A stretch of 64,000 nt of DNA from positions 149,982-213,981 of the forward strand of contig JAHDKO010000015.1 in the NCBI GenBank assembly GCA_018436855.1, written 5' to 3'. The notes below the pieces were generated by a model. It made no database searches. It worked only from the letters and a program-made list of their open reading frames with translations, and was not told the DNA's origin. Of this stretch, positions 60,014-64,000 are shown one piece after another; within the stretch, counting starts at the first letter, position 1, and the number at the start of each line of letters is the position of its first letter. The DNA is from Deltaproteobacteria bacterium (GTDB lineage: Bacteria; Desulfobacterota; Desulfomonilia; UBA1062). Position numbers and translations under genes: made by a program.

Positions 60014-61237
60014 ATGAAAATATCAAAAATCGAACTTTACCACGTATCGGTTCCTCTCAATGAAACCTTCTGGCCGACCTGGATTCCCGGATACCCGCAG
60101 ACGCACAACAAATTTACCCTGATACGCCTTGTAACGGATGAAGGGATAGAGGGGTGGTCAGCCGGCACCGCCCTGGGGGTGGAACGTGAAGGACTGGGAG
60201 ACCTTCTGGGCGGATACCTCCTTGGTGCCGACCCCTCAGATATCGATCGGGTTCAGGGATTGCTGAAACAGGCCGGTTTTCTCGGCTGGAGAAATTTCTG
60301 GATAGAACCCGCCTGCTGGGACATCATGGGGAAAAAGGCGGGAAAACCCGTTTACGAGCTTCTGGGCGGCAATGCCCGCCCCATTGAGGTCTATTGCTCA
60401 ACCGGGGAAATGCGTGATCCGGCCCAAAGGATTGAAGGCCTGCAGGAAATGAAAAAACAAGGATTCAAGTGCGCCAAGCTTCGTGTAAAAAGCATCAAGC
60501 TGGAGGATGACATCCGCCAGATCGAGGCCGTCCGAAAAGGCGTAGGCGATGACTTTGTGCTGGGGGTGGATGCGAATCAGGGCTGGCTTGTCACCATCGT
60601 GGACAAGATTCCGGCGTGGGACCTTGCCAGGGCGAAGACGTTTGCCGACGCCTGCGCCGCGAACGGCATTGAATGGCTTGAAGAACCTCTGGATTCGAGG
60701 GACTACGACGGCAATGCCGAACTGAAAAAATATTCCAAAGTCAAAATAGCCGGCGCCGAGCTGAACTACGGCTGGGATGAAATAAAAATCATGTTTGAAA
60801 AGGACTGCTTCCACATCTACCAGCCCGACGCCACCTTTGCCGGCGGGATCGCCCAGGTCAAAAAAGTGATTGATGAATGTAAAAAGCGCGACAGGCTCTA
60901 TACGCCGCACACCTGGACCAACGGGATCGGTTTTTATGTGAACTGGAACCTGGTTCTGGCGGACCGGGACAACAAGCTCCCGCTGGAGTATCCTCTCGAA
61001 TATCCGTCGTGGATTCCGGAGTTCCGGGAGGGAATCATATCCCCGATCATTCCGGATAAAAACGCCACGCTTCAGCCGTTTAAAACGCCCGGACTCGGGT
61101 TTGAAATCAACAAAAAGCTCCTGGGAAAATACGGCAAACGCTTCTTTAAAATGACGGAAACCGGCCTTAAAATAAAAGTCATCCGTGAAAAAGGCCTGAG
61201 AGAAGCCCTGCGATTAAAGAAAAGGAAGGAATCATAG
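60014..61237 (+). CDS. Enolase-superfamily enzyme (mandelate racemase/muconate lactonizing type)
   Basis: A 407-residue enzyme with a capping N-domain (about 1-130) and a TIM barrel. Barrel motifs: AKLRVKS with the acid/base Lys, VLGVDANQGW (metal Asp), GIEWLEEPLDSRDYD (metal Glu) and KIAGAELNYGWDE (metal Glu), and a late TPHTWTNGIGFY with a His. These support proton abstraction alpha to a carboxylate. The substrate (sugar acid or other) is unknown. AGGAGG precedes the ATG; the gene is followed by a transporter. Confidence 0.88.
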   Translation: MKISKIELYHVSVPLNETFWPTWIPGYPQTHNKFTLIRLVTDEGIEGWSAGTALGVEREGLGDLLGGYLLGADPSDIDRVQGLLKQAGFLGWRNFWIEPACWDIMGKKAGKPVYELLGGNARPIEVYCSTGEMRDPAQRIEGLQEMKKQGFKCAKLRVKSIKLEDDIRQIEAVRKGVGDDFVLGVDANQGWLVTIVDKIPAWDLARAKTFADACAANGIEWLEEPLDSRDYDGNAELKKYSKVKIAGAELNYGWDEIKIMFEKDCFHIYQPDATFAGGIAQVKKVIDECKKRDRLYTPHTWTNGIGFYVNWNLVLADRDNKLPLEYPLEYPSWIPEFREGIISPIIPDKNATLQPFKTPGLGFEINKKLLGKYGKRFFKMTETGLKIKVIREKGLREALRLKKRKES

Positions 61238-61310
61238 ACCTGGAGAATCAAACAAGCACAGTTCCATTGCCAGGCCGGTCCTGAAATTTTGAATGAGAAG
61301 GAGAATGACC

Positions 61311-62696
61311 ATGAAAGGTAAATCCTCCCCATGTCCCGCACGCTTGAGCTTTCGAATGATTTTTTTGATCCTGCCGGTTCTGCTGATGTTGAATTCCGGC
61401 GCAGCTTTTGCGGGAGAAACCCTTTACCGAAATCTTTCAGCGGCGGCAAAAAATAAAGATTCAACCCTTTTCATGGAACTGGCCGCAAGCGGCCGGACAG
61501 CCGACTGGGCAGCAGCCCAAGAAACGGCGTTCGAAGGAAACCTGCGCTTTTTGGAAGGCATCACGCCAGCAGGCGGTGAACCCTCCGGCATCTTTATGGT
61601 CCGGCGTCTTGACGGCCAGCTCTTTATCGTGTCCATCCCAAAGACGGAGGAAATGGAAAAAACCGGAACCGCGCAACACTATGCCAATCTTAATGAGATG
61701 CTGGGCAACAAACTGGTTTTCAAGGCTCTTCTGGCGGAAGGGGTTGTAAATGGGCAACCCTACACCTACATCCGTTTTCTCGAACCTCCGGCCCAGCTCA
61801 TGCTGGACCGGATTTTTAAAGTTTCCATCGTTTTGATGTTTTTCTTCGTCATGCTCGGAATGGGCCTCAACCTGACTGCCAACGATTTCAAGCTGGTCGT
61901 TCAGAAACCGAAAGGAATCGCCATCGGCATTATTCTGCAGTGGTTTCTCATGCCCCTTCTGGCCCTGGGGATGGCGTATGCCCTGGGCTTTTACCATAAC
62001 TTCCCCTTCATCTATGCCGGCCTCGTGTTGATCTGCGCCTGTCCCGGCGGGGTCACTTCCAATCTCATGACCTTCTATGCCAAAGGGGATTTGGCGCTTT
62101 CCATTTCATTGACGTCCATTTCCACATTGCTGGCCCTTTTCTTCACCCCCCTGATCATGACGGTCTTAAGCGCCAACATTTCCGACATCAACATCCCCAC
62201 GGGCCTGATCGTGCAGACCATCATCGTTCTGGTGATTGTGCCCCTGATCCTCGGCATGTCCATCCGGAACAAATGGCTCAACTTCGCCTTAAAGACCACG
62301 CCGTTTTTCTCGGCTCTCGGCGTGATCGCCCTGCTTCTGGTCATCGGCGTGGGACTTTATACCAATATTGAAAAATTTGCCGAAACCCATCGATACAGTG
62401 TCGTATTTTACATCATGGTCGTTTCCCTGTCGGTCATGGGAATGCTGCTTGCCGCTTTTGTTCCCAGGCTCTTCCGGATAGAGAACTATCAGACCAGAGC
62501 CATTTCGATAGAGGTCGGCCTGCGCAACTCCACGCTGGCCATAACAATTGCCCTGTTAATTCAGGATCTCATGGGCGACTTCTACAGCTCTATGTTTGTC
62601 ACGACGGCCATTTACGGCATTACGATGTATATCACCGGGTTTTTAATGATCCTTCTGTATAAAAAGATTCTGCCCCTGGAGGCACAAAAAATCTGA
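61311..62696 (+). CDS. Bile acid:Na+ symporter-like transporter with periplasmic N-terminal domain
   Basis: The 461-residue protein has a signal peptide (LILPVLLMLNSGAAFAG), a soluble domain of about 120 residues (residues 35-160) and then nine or ten helices from ~165. FKVSIVLMFFFVMLGMGLNL and ICACPGGVTSNLMTFYAKGD are BASS-family signatures, and EVGLRNSTLAITIALL is the second core motif. Typical members lack such an N-terminal extension. ATG 61311 has AAGGAG 8 bases upstream. Likely transports the substrate of the enzyme upstream. Confidence 0.85.
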   Translation: MKGKSSPCPARLSFRMIFLILPVLLMLNSGAAFAGETLYRNLSAAAKNKDSTLFMELAASGRTADWAAAQETAFEGNLRFLEGITPAGGEPSGIFMVRRLDGQLFIVSIPKTEEMEKTGTAQHYANLNEMLGNKLVFKALLAEGVVNGQPYTYIRFLEPPAQLMLDRIFKVSIVLMFFFVMLGMGLNLTANDFKLVVQKPKGIAIGIILQWFLMPLLALGMAYALGFYHNFPFIYAGLVLICACPGGVTSNLMTFYAKGDLALSISLTSISTLLALFFTPLIMTVLSANISDINIPTGLIVQTIIVLVIVPLILGMSIRNKWLNFALKTTPFFSALGVIALLLVIGVGLYTNIEKFAETHRYSVVFYIMVVSLSVMGMLLAAFVPRLFRIENYQTRAISIEVGLRNSTLAITIALLIQDLMGDFYSSMFVTTAIYGITMYITGFLMILLYKKILPLEAQKI

Positions 62697-62704
62697 AACA
62701 GGGC

Positions 62705-63016
62705 CTTTTTTAGGTTCAACGCCCCTGCTTGAGCAGATTCTGCCAGGTGTGGCGCTCCAAAAAACGAGCCGGGAACATTTTGCTCCATTTCTTCAAACAG
62801 AGCGAACGGCACGGCGTCGGAAAGCGGTTTAAAGACAATGTAGGCAGAGGGAACGTCCGTCTTCGGCAGAGCCTCGACAAATATTTCCACCAGCTTCGGA
62901 CTTTTTAAGTCGTTGACTCTATTATAGTAGCCGCCGGGTTGATAAGCTGAACCGCCGAAAAGCCAGAAGTTGCCGCTCGCGTCTATCCAGGTATTGGACG
63001 TATCCAGGTATTGGAC
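62705..63016 (-). pseudogene. Chimeric gene fragment with a kelch-type motif
   Basis: On the minus strand, starting at the attC boundary, the frame encodes TWIDASGNFWLFGGSAYQPG, like a kelch/galactose-oxidase repeat, then VNDLKSPKLVEIFVEALPKT and YIVFKPLSDAVPFALF, of a different character and perhaps a DUF169-like piece. The end runs into the transporter gene. Neither half is complete, so I take it as joined debris. The DUF169 idea is a guess. Confidence 0.35.
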
Positions 63017-63017
63017 G
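62984..63017. repeat. 17-base tandem duplication next to attC
   Basis: TATCCAGGTATTGGACG occurs twice in immediate succession (62984-63000 and 63001-63017). The second copy ends at the first base of the attC-like site at 63017. Confidence 0.8.
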
Positions 63018-63073
63018 CCCAACGTAAGGGTCAGCGGCGGCCGTAGGCCGTCTGCTGGAACCTATTGTTGGGT
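63017..63073 (-). other. attC site with both cores intact
   Basis: The best attC in the window. On the minus strand it begins ACCCAAC (63073-63067) and ends GTTGGGC (63023-63017), both matching RYYYAAC and GTTRRRY exactly. Between them lies AGCAGACGGCC-TAC-GGCCGCCGCT, an imperfect hairpin of the same family as the sites at 57000 and 57736. Length 57 bases. A 37-codon reading frame ends inside it. Confidence 0.8.
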
Positions 63074-63175
63074 AGCTTTTTCGAGCCCAGCTTGGCCGTT
63101 GAACAACCCAGCTACACATAAGTTCATGAGCATTGCTGGGGCCAAAATTACAATCAATAAGATTACCTCACTCAT
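63062..63175 (-). CDS. Small hydrophobic peptide, 37 aa (cassette-borne)
   Basis: From ATG 63175 the frame encodes MSEVILLIVILAPAMLMNLC then VAGLFNGQAGLEKATQQ and stops within the attC site at 63017-63073, which is where cassette genes commonly end. One membrane helix (residues 4-22). There is no strong ribosome-binding site, so expression is uncertain. Confidence 0.4.
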   Translation of the reverse strand: MSEVILLIVILAPAMLMNLCVAGLFNGQAGLEKATQQ

Positions 63176-63238
63176 CTCTTGAGTTGGATTATGGAAAAAA
63201 ATGATGGACTGGAAAATGATTGATACTGCAAAGATAAA

Positions 63239-63258
63239 CCTCCACGCAGTGGTTAGGC
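63239..63258 (-). other. Truncated attC left half
   Basis: On the minus strand GCCTAACCACTGCGTGGAGG, beginning with a perfect RYYYAAC core, lies 31 bases after the GNAT stop. It looks like the start of the GNAT cassette's own attC, whose right half is missing before the small peptide frame. Confidence 0.45.
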
Positions 63259-63289
63259 TGCTTGGTCTTGTTGTGCTTCAAAACTGAAC

Positions 63290-63796
63290 TCACTCCGTGG
63301 CCTCGAACGATGCCTGGTATGCAACCTGGCCAACAGGGGATGCACCGTCGAATGTGATGGCCTGGAAGTACTCGGCAGGCACACCCGGCAGCACGAGCCT
63401 TGGATCTAACTTGAAACCAAAGCGTGAGTAGTAGCCGGGCTCACCGAGTACGACGCAGCCGGCTGCTCCCGATGTACGGAGCTCTGCCAAGGCCCGGGTG
63501 ATCAGCATCGTGCCGATGCTCTTTCCTTGCTGCTCTGGAACAACCGAAACCGGACCGAGGCCATACCAGCCGGGCGAGCCGGAGGTGATCGTCACAGGCG
63601 ACACTGCGACGTGCCCTACGACTCGACCGTCCTCTTCTGCTACAAGGGACACCGCAAGCTGGCCGGAGTCGCGGAGCGCCCGCACAATAAATTGTTCAGT
63701 GCCACTCGAGTGCTCCGCGGAGGCAAACGCCGCAATGGTTACGGCCTCAATGGCGGCGGCGTCCGTGGGAAGTTCATTTCGGATACTAATCATCAC
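63290..63796 (-). CDS. GNAT-family N-acetyltransferase (cassette gene)
   Basis: The 168-residue protein has the GNAT fold: IRNELPTDAAAIEAVTIAAF, VAEEDGRVVGHVAVSPVTI, then the acetyl-CoA loop VSVVPEQQGKSIGTMLITRA and CVVLGEPGYYSRFGF. It resembles YhbS-type acetyltransferases; substrate unknown. The ATG lies about 15 bases after the attC core GTTAGGC (63812-63806), the classical position of the first codon in an integron cassette. GGAG precedes it. Confidence 0.88.
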   Translation of the reverse strand: MMISIRNELPTDAAAIEAVTIAAFASAEHSSGTEQFIVRALRDSGQLAVSLVAEEDGRVVGHVAVSPVTITSGSPGWYGLGPVSVVPEQQGKSIGTMLITRALAELRTSGAAGCVVLGEPGYYSRFGFKLDPRLVLPGVPAEYFQAITFDGASPVGQVAYQASFEATE

Positions 63797-63805
63797 TACT
63801 CCGTG

Positions 63806-63866
63806 GCCTAACGGCGGGCATCAGCCGCGCGGCGCAGCTGCGTCGGCCTGCATGCCTTTGTTCAAG
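63806..63866 (-). other. attC-like site upstream of the GNAT cassette
   Basis: A 61-base element. On the minus strand it starts CTTGAAC (63866-63860) and ends in the perfect core GTTAGGC (63812-63806); the centre (GCATGCAGGCCGACGC ... GCGCGGCTGATGC) folds into an imperfect hairpin. The left core ends in AAC but is otherwise off consensus. Confidence 0.65.
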
Positions 63867-63926
63867 TAAGCCGCTATCGCGGCGGAAAGGCTTGAATACT
63901 CAATAACAATTCCTGAGCCTTCTCAC

Positions 63927-63966
63927 GATACCTCTCCTTAAACTCGCCAAAGAAAGGAGAGGTATC
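63927..63966 (+). promoter_or_regulatory. Hairpin covering the ribosome-binding site of the last gene
   Basis: GATACCTCTCCTT (63927-63939) and AAGGAGAGGTATC (63954-63966) are perfect complements over 13 bases around a 14-base loop. The right arm contains GGAGAGG, the ribosome-binding site of the ATG at 63967. Folding of the mRNA would hide it. Confidence 0.6.
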
Positions 63967-64000
63967 ATGAAAAAGGCACTACACACCCACTGGTATATCC
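63967..64000 (+). CDS. Start of a gene cut by the window edge
   Basis: ATG 63967 follows GGAGAGG and opens MKKALHTHWYI before the sequence ends. It points away from the cassettes, the arrangement of an integron integrase or a transposase, but eleven residues are too few to identify it. Confidence 0.4.
   Translation, partial: MKKALHTHWYI

Noticed and set aside
1..64000. CRISPR arrays, tRNA, rRNA and insertion sequences
   Set aside because: No regular repeat-spacer pattern, tRNA-like or rRNA sequence, or complete transposase gene was recognised by eye; a tRNA scan would be needed to exclude divergent tRNAs.

Overview
The window looks like chromosomal DNA from a high-GC, motile, Gram-negative deltaproteobacterium (Desulfobacterota-like). 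This is inferred from gene content and not from a search: a type II secretion cluster, a flagellar export/stator operon behind two sigma-54 (-24/-12) promoters, PilM-like GspL, split-off c-di-GMP proteins, and an orphan PEP-CTERM tail. The first ~53 kb is compact, with many genes overlapping by 1-50 bases in operons.

Layout. 1-5.3 kb: 5' end of gcvT, folD, a gene of unknown function, RNase P RNA and glutamine-dependent NAD synthetase. 5.4-10 kb: a CheZ-like phosphatase, an MBL-fold hydrolase, rfbC, an HD-GYP c-di-GMP phosphodiesterase and thiamine pyrophosphokinase. 10.1-18.1 kb: a PpiC-type lipoprotein followed by gspF-G-H-I-J-K-L-M-N (no gspC, D or E here). 18.2-22.3 kb: a phosphoribosyltransferase, PAS-GGDEF diguanylate cyclase, HAD phosphatase and MFS transporter, all overlapping. 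23.9-34.5 kb: fliK-flgD-flgE, then motA, two tandem MotB-like genes, fliL-M-N-O-P-Q-R. 34.6-45.1 kb: a lipoprotein, mutS, a GspE-N/MinD fusion ATPase, a receiver-DHp protein, a secreted hydrolase, a thermonuclease-like protein and ppiD. 45.1-53.7 kb: mug, small membrane proteins, an outer-membrane protein, an RND/MMPL exporter, DUF488, an alpha/beta hydrolase and a GMP synthetase lacking its glutaminase domain.

From about 53.8 kb the character changes: lower GC, gene fragments, and unrelated small genes all on the minus strand. Between 57.0 and 63.9 kb I recognise attC-like sites (57-61 bp imperfect palindromes bounded by RYYYAAC / GTTRRRY-like cores). They flank vapBC, rsgA and a GNAT acetyltransferase and lie next to ccdAB. 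No integron integrase is visible, so this is best described as an integron cassette array without integrase in view (CALIN-like), possibly with the integrase just beyond the right edge. It is interrupted by a metabolic module (GntR regulator, enolase-superfamily enzyme, bile-acid/Na+ symporter-like transporter, and a truncated acyl-CoA dehydrogenase-like start) whose ends abut attC sites.

The most interesting items are the cassette array (especially rsgA as a cassette), the GspE-N/MinD fusion, the paired MotB proteins of which one lacks the proton-carrying Asp, the GuaA lacking its amidotransferase domain, and the PEP-CTERM remnant. All functional calls rest on motif recognition by eye; no database search was run.
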